DNA from: Thermotoga profunda AZM34c06 | GTDB lineage: Bacteria > Thermotogota > Thermotogae > Thermotogales > DSM-5069 | Assembly: GCF_000828675.1 (NCBI RefSeq) | Contig: NZ_AP014510.1 | Span: forward strand, 1,631,413 to 1,695,412 | DNA length: 64,000 nt | Direction: 5' to 3' | The notes under the pieces: model-generated | The model's input: the letters and a program-made list of their open reading frames with translations, nothing else | Told to the model about the DNA's origin: nothing | The model's database searches: none | Part shown: positions 9,071 through 16,981 of the stretch, in pieces | Layout: each line of letters starts with the position of its first letter | How positions within the stretch are numbered: the first letter of the stretch is position 1 | Translations under genes and position numbers: made by a program

Positions 9071-11113
9071 ATGAAGAATGTGGATATCTTCGTTGCCGTT
9101 CTCATTGTGGCAATAGTTTTCTTGATGATATTACCTATCCCTGACATCATGCTGGATTTCTTCCAGCTACTTAATATTGCACTCTCTTTGGTAATTTTGC
9201 TATCTACCATGTATATAAAGCATGCTCTTGATATGTCGTCATTTCCCACATTGTTACTCATAATCACCTTGTTTAGACTTGGACTAAACGTAGCCTCAAC
9301 AAGGCTGATTCTCTTGGAAGGAGAAAAGTTCCAGGGGAGGGTCATCAGAACATTCGGTGAATTTGTTGTAAAAGGTGACTATATTGTAGGACTTGTGGTC
9401 TTCATAATATTAGTTATAATTCAGTTCATAGTGATAACTCGTGGAGCTGAAAGAATAGCAGAGGTTGCAGCCCGCTTTACCCTTGATGCTATGCCTGGCA
9501 AGCAGATGAGTGTTGATGCAGATCTCAATGCAGGTTTAATCACCGAACAAGAAGCGAGGCAAAGACGTGAAACAATTCGCAGAGAGGCCGACTTTTACGG
9601 TGCGATGGATGGTGCGACAAAATTCGTCAGAGGAGATGCCATAGCAAGCATAATCATAGTACTTGTGAATATAATAGGCGGTATCTTGATAGGTATCCTA
9701 AAACACGGCCTTTCCATCGCTGACGCGGCAAAGGTTTATACACTTCTAACTGTTGGAGATGGTTTGGTTTCGCAGATTCCTGCTCTACTTGTTTCGACAG
9801 CTACAGGCATATTAGTCTCAAGAGCAGCATCTAAAGAGAATCTTGGTCAAGATCTTGTGAAAGAACTTTCTTCTGAGAGAAAGGTAATAGTGATAACCGG
9901 TGTGATACTCGCATTCTTGGGTATTGCCACACCTCTACCCATGACAAGTACCATTATTGGTATTATCTTCATAGCGCTCGCTTTGTATACGGCTCGTGCT
10001 GTTCCACAGAAAGTCGCACCTGCTCCAGCGGGACCAGCACCAACTGCACCTGCAAAACCTATTTTGACGACACCGCAAGAAGTTGCCGAGGTTCTCCAAA
10101 CAGATACTGTGGAAGTGGAGATCGGTTATGGATTACTCCCACTCGCAGATCCATCTCAAGGTGGAGATTTACTCGAGCGAGTGACAATGATAAGAAAGCA
10201 AATTGCATTTGACCTTGGACTGGTTATTTCACCAGTCAGAATACGGGATAGTGTACTTCTCAAACCCAATGAATATCTAATAAAAATAAGAGGAGCTGAG
10301 GTTGCAAGGTATGAATTGATGCCAAATCGTTTATTAGCAATCAACCCAGGAACGGCAGTCGAAAAAATTCCAGGCATCCAAGCCAAGGAACCTGCTTTTG
10401 GTTTAAATGCCTTTTGGATTGAACCCTCAAGGAAAGATGAGGCTACAAGACTTGGTTACACAGTCGTGGATCCACCAACGGTTTTTGCAACACATCTGAC
10501 AGAAGTATTGAAAAGAAACGCTGCAGATCTACTTGGTGCAAGAGAATTAAATATGTTGATCGATGGTCTCAGAGAGAAATTTCCACAGTTGGTGAGTGAT
10601 TTGATACCAGGTGTTTTGAAACCAACCGATGTCAAAAAAATATTGCAAAAGCTTTTGAGCGAGGGGATTTCAATAAGGAATCTTCCTTTAATTTTCGAAA
10701 CTTTGTTAGAGTACGGCGAGAAATCAACAGACATGGTATACCTCGTTGAACAAATCAGAAGAGCTCTTAGACGTCAAATAGTACAATCGATCGTCTCTGA
10801 TGATGGTAAAGTTCATGCCATAGCTTTTGATCATGAACTTGAAAAAAGAACTTTGGATTCTTTGCAAGATGTGAATGGAGAGAAGAAAATAACACTCAAT
10901 CCGCAGATCCTCAGAGAATTAATGGAGAAAACCTCAAAACAACTTGAAGGTCTCATGAAAAAAGGTTTTTCTCCTGTTATTGTCTGCTCAGGCGCTATAA
11001 GACCATATCTCTCTTCAATCATAAGGAGATTCCTTCCAAATGTTCCAGTGATAGCTTATGAAGAGCTTCCAGATGACGTAACAATCCAAGTAGAGGGCGT
11101 GGTCAAACTGTGA
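9071..11113 (+). CDS. flhA: Flagellar export protein FlhA
   Basis: FlhA is the nonameric ring of the export apparatus that docks chaperone-substrate complexes and helps use the proton-motive force. The 680-residue protein has an N-terminal part with about eight helices. It includes the FHIPEP-type loop (ARFTLDAMPGKQMSVDADLN and ADFYGAMDGATKFVRGDAIA). A proline/alanine-rich linker (around residues 315-335) precedes a cytoplasmic domain of about 345 residues. Start ATG 9071 follows GGGAG. Length fits the family (about 690). The stop overlaps the flhF start (GTGA). Confidence 0.97.
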   Translation: MKNVDIFVAVLIVAIVFLMILPIPDIMLDFFQLLNIALSLVILLSTMYIKHALDMSSFPTLLLIITLFRLGLNVASTRLILLEGEKFQGRVIRTFGEFVVKGDYIVGLVVFIILVIIQFIVITRGAERIAEVAARFTLDAMPGKQMSVDADLNAGLITEQEARQRRETIRREADFYGAMDGATKFVRGDAIASIIIVLVNIIGGILIGILKHGLSIADAAKVYTLLTVGDGLVSQIPALLVSTATGILVSRAASKENLGQDLVKELSSERKVIVITGVILAFLGIATPLPMTSTIIGIIFIALALYTARAVPQKVAPAPAGPAPTAPAKPILTTPQEVAEVLQTDTVEVEIGYGLLPLADPSQGGDLLERVTMIRKQIAFDLGLVISPVRIRDSVLLKPNEYLIKIRGAEVARYELMPNRLLAINPGTAVEKIPGIQAKEPAFGLNAFWIEPSRKDEATRLGYTVVDPPTVFATHLTEVLKRNAADLLGARELNMLIDGLREKFPQLVSDLIPGVLKPTDVKKILQKLLSEGISIRNLPLIFETLLEYGEKSTDMVYLVEQIRRALRRQIVQSIVSDDGKVHAIAFDHELEKRTLDSLQDVNGEKKITLNPQILRELMEKTSKQLEGLMKKGFSPVIVCSGAIRPYLSSIIRRFLPNVPVIAYEELPDDVTIQVEGVVKL

Positions 11114-12222
11114 AAGTTAAAAAATATATGGTCAACGACATAAAGGAGGCTCTTGAACAAATTAAAAAGGATTTGGGTGAAGATGCAGTTATACTGAGTA
11201 CACGAAGTATAAAAAAGGGCGGATTCCTGGGAATAGGAGCTAAGAGATATCTCGAGGTCACTGCTGTTTGCGAGGATAAATCGCATCAGGATAGAGTTGA
11301 AAATAATGAGGTTTACAAATTTCAAGAACTATTGGTGAAAAATAAAGAAAAACGTCAGGAAGAAGAGATAAGAGAACTTAAACAGATGATTCAGGAAATG
11401 AGATCGATGTTGAGTATAAACAAGCAGAGTGATCTCCCACAGAACATTCAGAAGCTTTTCAAAGCACTTCAAACTCATGATGTTGATCCTGTGGTTATTA
11501 GCAGAATTATCGAGTACATAAGGATCGCATATGGTGATATCGCGATCGATGAAGCTTTTCGACAAAAACTCGCCGAATACATTATACCTTTTATGAGAAC
11601 CGAGGTACCTCAACTTGAAAAAGTGATACTTCTTGTAGGCCCAACTGGTGTGGGTAAAACTACAACTCTGGCAAAACTCGCAGCAAGGTTAAAGCTTGTA
11701 GAGAAAAAACAAATAGCTATTCTCACACTTGATACCTACAGGATAGCGGCAACAGAGCAATTGAAAACATACGCAACGATCATGGATATACCGCTGAGAG
11801 TTGCCTATACACCAAGGGAAGCAAGACTGGAATTGGATGCCATGCGCGATTTTGATAGCGTTCTGATAGATACAGCCGGTAGAAGCCAGAACAACGATAT
11901 ACAGATGAGTGAATTAAAGGCACTTGCAGAGACGATTTCACCTCATATTTGTTTTCTGGTTGCAAGTATGAATTGCAAGTATTCTGACTTTAAAGATATC
12001 ATGAACCGTTTTGCTGTGGCAAAATATACACATGTAATCCTCACAAAGATGGATGAGACAAAATCATATGGACATATAATCAATGTACCACAATCAAGTA
12101 ATGCTCCTATTGCTTTTATAACAAATGGTCAGAGAGTTCCCGAGGATATTATCGAAGCAAATGCAAGGGAACTCGCATATATTTTCTCGAAAGAGGTGCT
12201 CAAGGTTGCACAATCAGGCTGA
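11110..12222 (+). CDS. flhF: Flagellar SRP-type GTPase FlhF
   Basis: FlhF is a third member of the Ffh/FtsY GTPase class and sets flagellum position or number. The 370-residue protein has a basic B domain at the start (LEQIKKDLGEDAVILSTRSI), a charged linker, and a C-terminal NG domain. The P loop GPTGVGKTTTLAKLA starts at residue 177, followed by DTYRIAATEQLKTYA and IDTAGRS. The GTG start 11110 overlaps the flhA stop. The flhG start lies 17 bases before the flhF stop, so both proteins are probably made in a coupled way, as expected for a GTPase and its activator. Confidence 0.97.
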   Translation: MKVKKYMVNDIKEALEQIKKDLGEDAVILSTRSIKKGGFLGIGAKRYLEVTAVCEDKSHQDRVENNEVYKFQELLVKNKEKRQEEEIRELKQMIQEMRSMLSINKQSDLPQNIQKLFKALQTHDVDPVVISRIIEYIRIAYGDIAIDEAFRQKLAEYIIPFMRTEVPQLEKVILLVGPTGVGKTTTLAKLAARLKLVEKKQIAILTLDTYRIAATEQLKTYATIMDIPLRVAYTPREARLELDAMRDFDSVLIDTAGRSQNNDIQMSELKALAETISPHICFLVASMNCKYSDFKDIMNRFAVAKYTHVILTKMDETKSYGHIINVPQSSNAPIAFITNGQRVPEDIIEANARELAYIFSKEVLKVAQSG

Positions 12223-13036
12223 AGGATTGTTGAAAAATCAACCAAAAGTTGTAAGTGTGGCAAGCGGAAAAGGCGGTGTTGGGAAGACAATAATCGCAGT
12301 GAATTTAGCCATAGTACTCGCTCAGAGAGGTGAAAAAGTTCTTCTTTTTGATGCCGATGCTGGTTTTGCTAATGCCGAGATATTGATGGGAGTTACACCC
12401 AAAAACACATTGAAAGACTTCTTGCAAAAGCGCGTCAGCCTTGAAAAGATAATCTTCCAGACTCCATATCAAGTGGATTTGATAAGTACTGGGATGGATG
12501 TCGATGATCTCATAACATTTAATTTGCAAGATAAATCCGATCTTTATCACCATCTCCAACGTGTAGCATCAAATTATCAATTTGTGCTTTTTGATTTTCC
12601 GCCAGGTTTTAATGAAGAACTCGAGAGATTCTACGCAAGTTCAGATCATCTCATAATGATAACGGCTTCTGAGCCAACTTCACTTGTCAACGCATACACC
12701 TTTGTAAAATTAATGACAGTGAAGGGTGTCGACCCAGATGGCTTCCATATAGTTATGAACATGGTCAAGGATATGCGTGAGGGAAGAAAGGTAATGGAGA
12801 GATTTGTTTCCGTAATAACGAGATTTGCCGGCATTCCAATTACATCGACTCACCTGATTCGCTACGAACCAATGGTCAAAGATAGCGTTAATAAGCAAAC
12901 ACCATTTGTTACGATCAAAAAGATGTCCCAACCGGCTCTGGCAATCTATGGAATAGCCGATGTGGTGACTAAGAAGCAGGTGGTTAAGAAACTGTCATTC
13001 ATTGATAAAGTCAAAGCACTCTTTGGCGTTGGCTGA
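12206..13036 (+). CDS. flhG: MinD-like ATPase FlhG (FleN)
   Basis: FlhG limits flagellum number and stimulates the GTPase activity of FlhF. The protein has 276 residues. The deviant Walker A motif SGKGGVGKT is near residue 18, followed by FDADAGFANAEILMG and the switch FDFPPGFNEE. The C-terminus (KKLSFIDKVKALFG) looks amphipathic, as in membrane-targeting MinD-like proteins. TTG 12206 is chosen because GAGGTG lies 7 bases upstream and MHNQAEGLLKNQPK is the usual FlhG N-terminus. A longer frame from 12125 would sit inside flhF and has no homology-like sequence. Confidence 0.94.
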   Translation: MHNQAEGLLKNQPKVVSVASGKGGVGKTIIAVNLAIVLAQRGEKVLLFDADAGFANAEILMGVTPKNTLKDFLQKRVSLEKIIFQTPYQVDLISTGMDVDDLITFNLQDKSDLYHHLQRVASNYQFVLFDFPPGFNEELERFYASSDHLIMITASEPTSLVNAYTFVKLMTVKGVDPDGFHIVMNMVKDMREGRKVMERFVSVITRFAGIPITSTHLIRYEPMVKDSVNKQTPFVTIKKMSQPALAIYGIADVVTKKQVVKKLSFIDKVKALFGVG

Positions 13037-13045
13037 GGTGTTTCA

Positions 13046-13732
13046 ATGTCTGAACAAATCAGTTTAGTTGATGCTCAAACGGTTATTAAGCCCGGGATGC
13101 CCTTGCTGATTGAGACTGAATCAAAGAGTGGTGAAAAGACTGTCTTGAAGAGTACTGTTCATGAAACTTATTTTGATAAAGGTGTACTCAAAATAGCAAT
13201 GCCCAGTCTGAAAGGACGTTTTGTACCTTTACCAAGAGGTGATTTTGTTTATGTGACTGCACTATCGGACAAAGTTGTGTTTGGTTTTTCAAGCCGCGTT
13301 TTAGATTACGGAAGGGATGAGAGCAATTTTCTGATAATGTACATAACTGTTCCATCGTCTGTTAAAAGAATCCAAAGACGGAGATATGTCAGAATACCAC
13401 TTGTGTTGAATGGAACTTATAATTTACCAGGCGATGACAAGGAATATAGATTTGTGACACGAGATTTCAGTGCTGGCGGTATGTTGATGTGTACAAATAA
13501 AATTCTCGAAGTTGGACAACCGATCTTTGTGAACCTCGATTTGGAAAACATAAAATTTTATCAACAAAAAGCTCAAATTGTGAGAACTATTGGTAAAAAT
13601 GAATCAACTGGTTATTATGAATACGGTGTTCAGTTTCTGGAAATCCCACCAGAATTAGAAAGAGCATTGGTAGTCTTTGTTTTTCAACAAGAACTCAAGA
13701 TGAGAAAGACACCTTACAGAGAGGAGGCGTAG
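13046..13732 (+). CDS. PilZ-domain flagellar brake protein (YcgR-like)
   Basis: This 228-residue protein has a YcgR-type N-terminal beta domain (about 1-100) and a PilZ domain (about 108-220). The cyclic-di-GMP-binding signature is intact: RRRYVR at 111-116 and DFSAGG with Asp140, Ser142 and Gly144. In other bacteria such proteins bind the flagellar motor or stator when cyclic-di-GMP rises and slow rotation. The gene lies between flhG and cheC with 9-base and 1-base gaps, so it belongs to the operon. A motor-brake role is inferred from domain and context. An HD-GYP protein that could degrade the same messenger is encoded at 61,770-62,915. Confidence 0.9.
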   Translation: MSEQISLVDAQTVIKPGMPLLIETESKSGEKTVLKSTVHETYFDKGVLKIAMPSLKGRFVPLPRGDFVYVTALSDKVVFGFSSRVLDYGRDESNFLIMYITVPSSVKRIQRRRYVRIPLVLNGTYNLPGDDKEYRFVTRDFSAGGMLMCTNKILEVGQPIFVNLDLENIKFYQQKAQIVRTIGKNESTGYYEYGVQFLEIPPELERALVVFVFQQELKMRKTPYREEA

Positions 13733-13733
13733 G

Positions 13734-14336
13734 ATGCAGCTCACTGAAAGACAACTAGATCTTCTCAAAGAGATTGGTAATATCGGTACTGGTAATGCGG
13801 CAACTGCATTATCAACGCTTACAGGAAAGAAGATCGAGATAACAGTCCCAAATGCAGAAACGGTTCCAATAGAAAAGATCGTCTTTATGTTTCCACAACC
13901 CGAAGATATAGTAATAGGAATACGAATGGTTGTCAAAGGTGATGTTGATATCGACATCTTATTGATTCTCGATAGGCATGCCGCTAAAAAAATCTTGACA
14001 GATCTTCTTGGAAGCAATTGTGAAGACATAACGCAACTCGATGAAATTTCGGCATCTGCTTTGAAAGAGATTGGCAATATTATGTGTGGTTCCTACATCA
14101 CAGCCCTTGCAGAATTCACTCAGTTGTATTTAGATCCATTACCTCCTGAGTTGAGCATAGACATGTTAGTAGCAATTGTTTCTGAAGCGATATTGGCAAG
14201 CTCAAATTATGAAGATGAAGCCATATTTGTGGAAACAGAATTGACTGTCGAAGAGATTAAATCGGCGACTTCACAAATGTTTTTGATACCTGGAAAGGGA
14301 AGCTTGGAGAAAATCTTTTCGAAGGTGGGACTTTGA
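13734..14336 (+). CDS. cheC: CheY-P phosphatase CheC
   Basis: CheC dephosphorylates CheY-P and forms a complex with CheD. The 200-residue protein has the two-fold repeat of the family. The first active-site helix holds LKEIGNIGTGNAATAL (residues 10-25). The second is LKEIGNIMCGSYITAL. Both Glu and Asn of each helix are kept, as in the T. maritima-type CheC. The start ATG 13734 follows GAGGAGG at good spacing. The stop TGA overlaps cheD (TGATG), so the two partners are translationally coupled. cheR, cheB and cheX are not in this window. Confidence 0.96.
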   Translation: MQLTERQLDLLKEIGNIGTGNAATALSTLTGKKIEITVPNAETVPIEKIVFMFPQPEDIVIGIRMVVKGDVDIDILLILDRHAAKKILTDLLGSNCEDITQLDEISASALKEIGNIMCGSYITALAEFTQLYLDPLPPELSIDMLVAIVSEAILASSNYEDEAIFVETELTVEEIKSATSQMFLIPGKGSLEKIFSKVGL

Positions 14337-14818
14337 TGGTGAAAAAGATAATAATTGGAATCGGAGAAACCGCAATAGAAAAGAACCCGGCTATAATCGT
14401 TACACTCGGTTTAGGTTCATGTGTTGGTGTTTGCATGAGAGATCCAGTCGCTCGCATAGGTGGTATGGCACACGTGATGTTACCGGAAAGTTCAGATAGA
14501 AATGTCAAAAATGTGGGAAAATATGCCGATACAGCTGTAAAGTATTTGGTTGAGAAACTTGTTGAGATGGGAGCTACTCAGTCGAGGATTGAAGCTAAGA
14601 TCGCTGGTGGTGCAGCAATGTTTGACTCGGGGACTATGAACATAGGAAAGAAAAACGTGGATGCCGTGAAATATTGGCTGAAATATTATGGAATACCACT
14701 CAAAGCTGAGGACACAGGTGGTAATAGAGCAAGGAGTATCGAATACAATATCGAAAGCGGTAAGCTCTTGGTGAGAAAGGTGGGAGGAGGAGAAACCGTA
14801 CAGATCATCGAAATATAG
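14336..14818 (+). CDS. cheD: Chemoreceptor glutamine deamidase CheD
   Basis: CheD deamidates glutamines in chemoreceptors and is controlled by CheC. It has 160 residues. The catalytic triad is visible: Cys29 and Thr23 in VTLGLGSCVGVCMRDP, and His46 in GGMAHVMLP. The C-terminal GGNRARSIEYNIESGKLLVR segment is also typical. ATG 14336 shares a base with the cheC stop. An in-frame TTG at 14333 or GTG at 14339 would change the length by one residue. Position next to cheC agrees with the known protein pair. Confidence 0.97.
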   Translation: MVKKIIIGIGETAIEKNPAIIVTLGLGSCVGVCMRDPVARIGGMAHVMLPESSDRNVKNVGKYADTAVKYLVEKLVEMGATQSRIEAKIAGGAAMFDSGTMNIGKKNVDAVKYWLKYYGIPLKAEDTGGNRARSIEYNIESGKLLVRKVGGGETVQIIEI

Positions 14819-14831
14819 AGAGGATGATCAT

Positions 14832-15572
14832 GTGTACAAGACCAGCGAAGAAGAAATAATCAAAGAGATGTTACCCACTGTAAAGAGAATAGCATCGGAT
14901 CTGCTCCACAATCTACCCAAAAATGTGGAGCTTGATGATTTGGTTCAGGAAGGAGTCTTGGCACTCTTATCGGCTGTTCGAAGGTACGATCCTCAAAAAG
15001 GTACCAACTTACACGCTTTTGCCGTTAAAAGAGTTAAAGGTGCTATGTATGATTACTTAAGGAGAATAGATTGGATGCCAAGAAATCTAAGGCATAATGT
15101 TAAAGAAGTGGAAAAGGCGATCTATGAACTCGAATCTGAATTGAACAGATATCCTACTATAGAAGAAATAGCATTGCACACAGGTATGACAACTAATGAA
15201 GTGAAAAGAGCACTTGATGAAACTGTTAGAAAACAGCTTTTGAGACTCGATGAATTTCTCTATGAAGATTTCGATTCATTTGCCGATAATTTGAGTGAAC
15301 AAGACGAGCCTTCACAAAATGCCTTCAAAGAAATCGTTGCCGAAAAGCTCACAGAGGCTATAAAAACACTGCTACCCAGAGAACAATTGGTGTTATCTTT
15401 GAGATTTGAACAAGATCTTTCTTTAAAGGAAATAGGTCTAATTATAGGAGTGACTGAGTCAAGAGTATCGCAGATACTTTCAAGTGCTCTTTTAAAGATC
15501 AAAAGATACATTTTGGGGGAGGACAATGATAACTCCGATCGATCTTCAAACAGTAATCGTGAAAGGAACTGA
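14832..15572 (+). CDS. fliA: Flagellar sigma factor FliA (sigma-28)
   Basis: This sigma-70 family factor directs transcription of late flagellar and chemotaxis genes. The 246-residue protein has region 2 (DDLVQEGVLALLSAVRRYDP, then LHAFAVKRVKGAMYDYLRR), region 3 (RYPTIEEIALHTGMTTNEVK) and region 4 (LSLKEIGLIIGVTESRVSQI). It lacks region 1.1, as FliA does. GTG 14832 is preceded by AGAGAGGA. The last 47 bases overlap the start of the next gene, and the tail NDNSDRSSNSNRERN is low-complexity, suggesting the overlap is tolerated because the tail is not structured. No flgM-like anti-sigma gene was recognised in the window. Confidence 0.96.
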   Translation: MYKTSEEEIIKEMLPTVKRIASDLLHNLPKNVELDDLVQEGVLALLSAVRRYDPQKGTNLHAFAVKRVKGAMYDYLRRIDWMPRNLRHNVKEVEKAIYELESELNRYPTIEEIALHTGMTTNEVKRALDETVRKQLLRLDEFLYEDFDSFADNLSEQDEPSQNAFKEIVAEKLTEAIKTLLPREQLVLSLRFEQDLSLKEIGLIIGVTESRVSQILSSALLKIKRYILGEDNDNSDRSSNSNRERN

Positions 15573-15822
15573 TATATCTTCAAGCGCCGCCCAAAGTATC
15601 AATGCCCAGATAGCGGCAAGCCAACTGTTAAAATCAGAAATCTTGAGCAGAGCAGAACAACAGATGAGAATGGTCAATCCAGAAAATAAGATCGAGGAAA
15701 AAATAGTGAAAACCGCAACTGAGGAAGGCGGAGGAGGGTCTGGGGGGTATTATTTCGGTAGAAAGCGCCAGAGACCAGAAAAGGAAGAAAAAAAGGGATT
15801 CATGTTGGATGTGAGATTATGA
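15526..15822 (+). CDS. Small conserved protein encoded after fliA
   Basis: This 98-residue protein has no named domain. Visible layout: an N-terminal segment starting ITPIDLQTVIV, an Ala/Gln-rich helical stretch to about residue 60, a glycine run (EEGGGGSGG), a basic patch (GRKRQRPEKEEKK), and the tail FMLDVRL. Many Firmicutes have a small protein after fliA that starts with a similar PVDMQ segment and ends in a similar hydrophobic-Asp-Ile-Lys/Arg-Leu tail; I recall this pattern but cannot search for it. ATG 15526 lies about 5 bases after GGGGGAGG, inside the end of fliA. The stop overlaps the next start. Confidence 0.75.
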   Translation: MITPIDLQTVIVKGTDISSSAAQSINAQIAASQLLKSEILSRAEQQMRMVNPENKIEEKIVKTATEEGGGGSGGYYFGRKRQRPEKEEKKGFMLDVRL

Positions 15823-16310
15823 TAGGTTATCTATCTGTTAGGAAAATAGATGACAAATACGTTGGTGGCATATTGATCGTCGATGAATCTGGTATACCTT
15901 ATGAATTCAAATATACTGATCCAATAATACCAACTCCATTACAAAAGATTCTATATGGTAAGTCACTGGAAAGTTATTTGAATACCGAAGTCATAGCAAA
16001 GTCTCTTTTGAAAAAAATTGAGAACAAGCCAGAAGTTGTTTTCGTGGATAATTCAGTCTTGACAAGTATTTCTGAGAACGTTTTCTTTGCTATTCAAACC
16101 GTTTCATCTTCAGAACAGATTGATCAATTATCTTCAGATGAGTGTGTCATCCCATTTGGAGCGGGTTTTGTTCGAATCTCTTCATCCAAGGAAATCACCA
16201 AAGAGAAACTAGAAAGACTCAGACAGCTTGTTGAGGAAATCGATATTCTTGAACCATTTCAAAGACTGCAAAAGGCACTTGAGTATATATGCAAATCTTC
16301 CACCAGTTGA
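15819..16310 (+). CDS. Uncharacterised protein of the fliA operon, first of two
   Basis: I do not recognise this 163-residue protein. It opens with beta-rich sequence (MIGYLSVRKIDDKYVGGILIV) followed by YEFKYTDPIIPTPLQKILYG, and ends in a charged helix (KEKLERLRQLVEEIDILEP). It has no signal peptide or membrane segment. ATG 15819 overlaps the previous stop (ATGA), and the next gene starts 22 bases before its end, so all three post-fliA genes are tightly coupled. The context suggests a flagellum-related cytosolic role, which is inference only. Confidence 0.7.
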   Translation: MIGYLSVRKIDDKYVGGILIVDESGIPYEFKYTDPIIPTPLQKILYGKSLESYLNTEVIAKSLLKKIENKPEVVFVDNSVLTSISENVFFAIQTVSSSEQIDQLSSDECVIPFGAGFVRISSSKEITKEKLERLRQLVEEIDILEPFQRLQKALEYICKSSTS

Positions 16311-16981
16311 TTGAATCCCTAAAAATGGAACTTGGGATCGTTAAGGTAAATGACATCCAGCAGATATCTTTCACACCATCTGTCCAGAGTTTACCAGTTT
16401 TGATAAACATAAAGGACAAATGGAGCATCTTTTCATGCTTGGTAAGAGAACTTCGATCACCTGTCAACGAATTGATCGTTAAATCATTTGAAACTGGACA
16501 ACGAACTATAAAGATTAATTCACTAGATTGCATGAGAGTAATTTCAGTCAATGAAGGTACTATACATCCAAAAATTTTGGTATCTTTGTTCTGTCAAAAT
16601 GAATCTTTCCATCAAACAGTAAGATCAGAAGAATTTCATCTCCATGATGCTAAATTACATCAGCATTACTTAATAAGCACACAAGTAAGAGAAAAAAACC
16701 TTCCCATTTTAAAGATCATGAGATTCAAACCATCGCCTTTTCCCAAGACAGATACAACATTAAAAGCCCTGGAAGACTTTCTGATGCACTACAAAAAAAG
16801 GATAGAAAAGTTGGAATTCATAGGATATTACAAGTCTGTACCAATAGGAAGTGCTAAAAGATATTTAATAATGGAGAAAGATCTTGTGGTTGAACTCTCT
16901 CAGAAGAAATCAAAACGAGTTGATTTGTTTGTGTTCAAAAGTGCCAATGAATATCTATTTCAGGTGATTTCACAAAAGTAA
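16289..16981 (+). CDS. Uncharacterised protein of the fliA operon, second of two
   Basis: This 230-residue protein has no domain I can name. It looks soluble and basic, with mixed alpha/beta composition and paired segments such as SFTPSVQSLPVLINIKDKW near residue 27 and LPILKIMRFKPSPFPKTDTT near residue 138. ATG 16289 overlaps the preceding gene by 22 bases. It is the last plus-strand gene of the run, and its 3' end overlaps the convergent mfd gene by 12 bases. A flagellar link is only suggested by position. Confidence 0.7.
   Translation: MQIFHQLIESLKMELGIVKVNDIQQISFTPSVQSLPVLINIKDKWSIFSCLVRELRSPVNELIVKSFETGQRTIKINSLDCMRVISVNEGTIHPKILVSLFCQNESFHQTVRSEEFHLHDAKLHQHYLISTQVREKNLPILKIMRFKPSPFPKTDTTLKALEDFLMHYKKRIEKLEFIGYYKSVPIGSAKRYLIMEKDLVVELSQKKSKRVDLFVFKSANEYLFQVISQK

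Noticed and set aside
12125-12205. N-terminal extension of flhG starting inside flhF
   Set aside because: The added residues are the flhF sequence in another frame; TTG 12206 has the ribosome site and family-like start.
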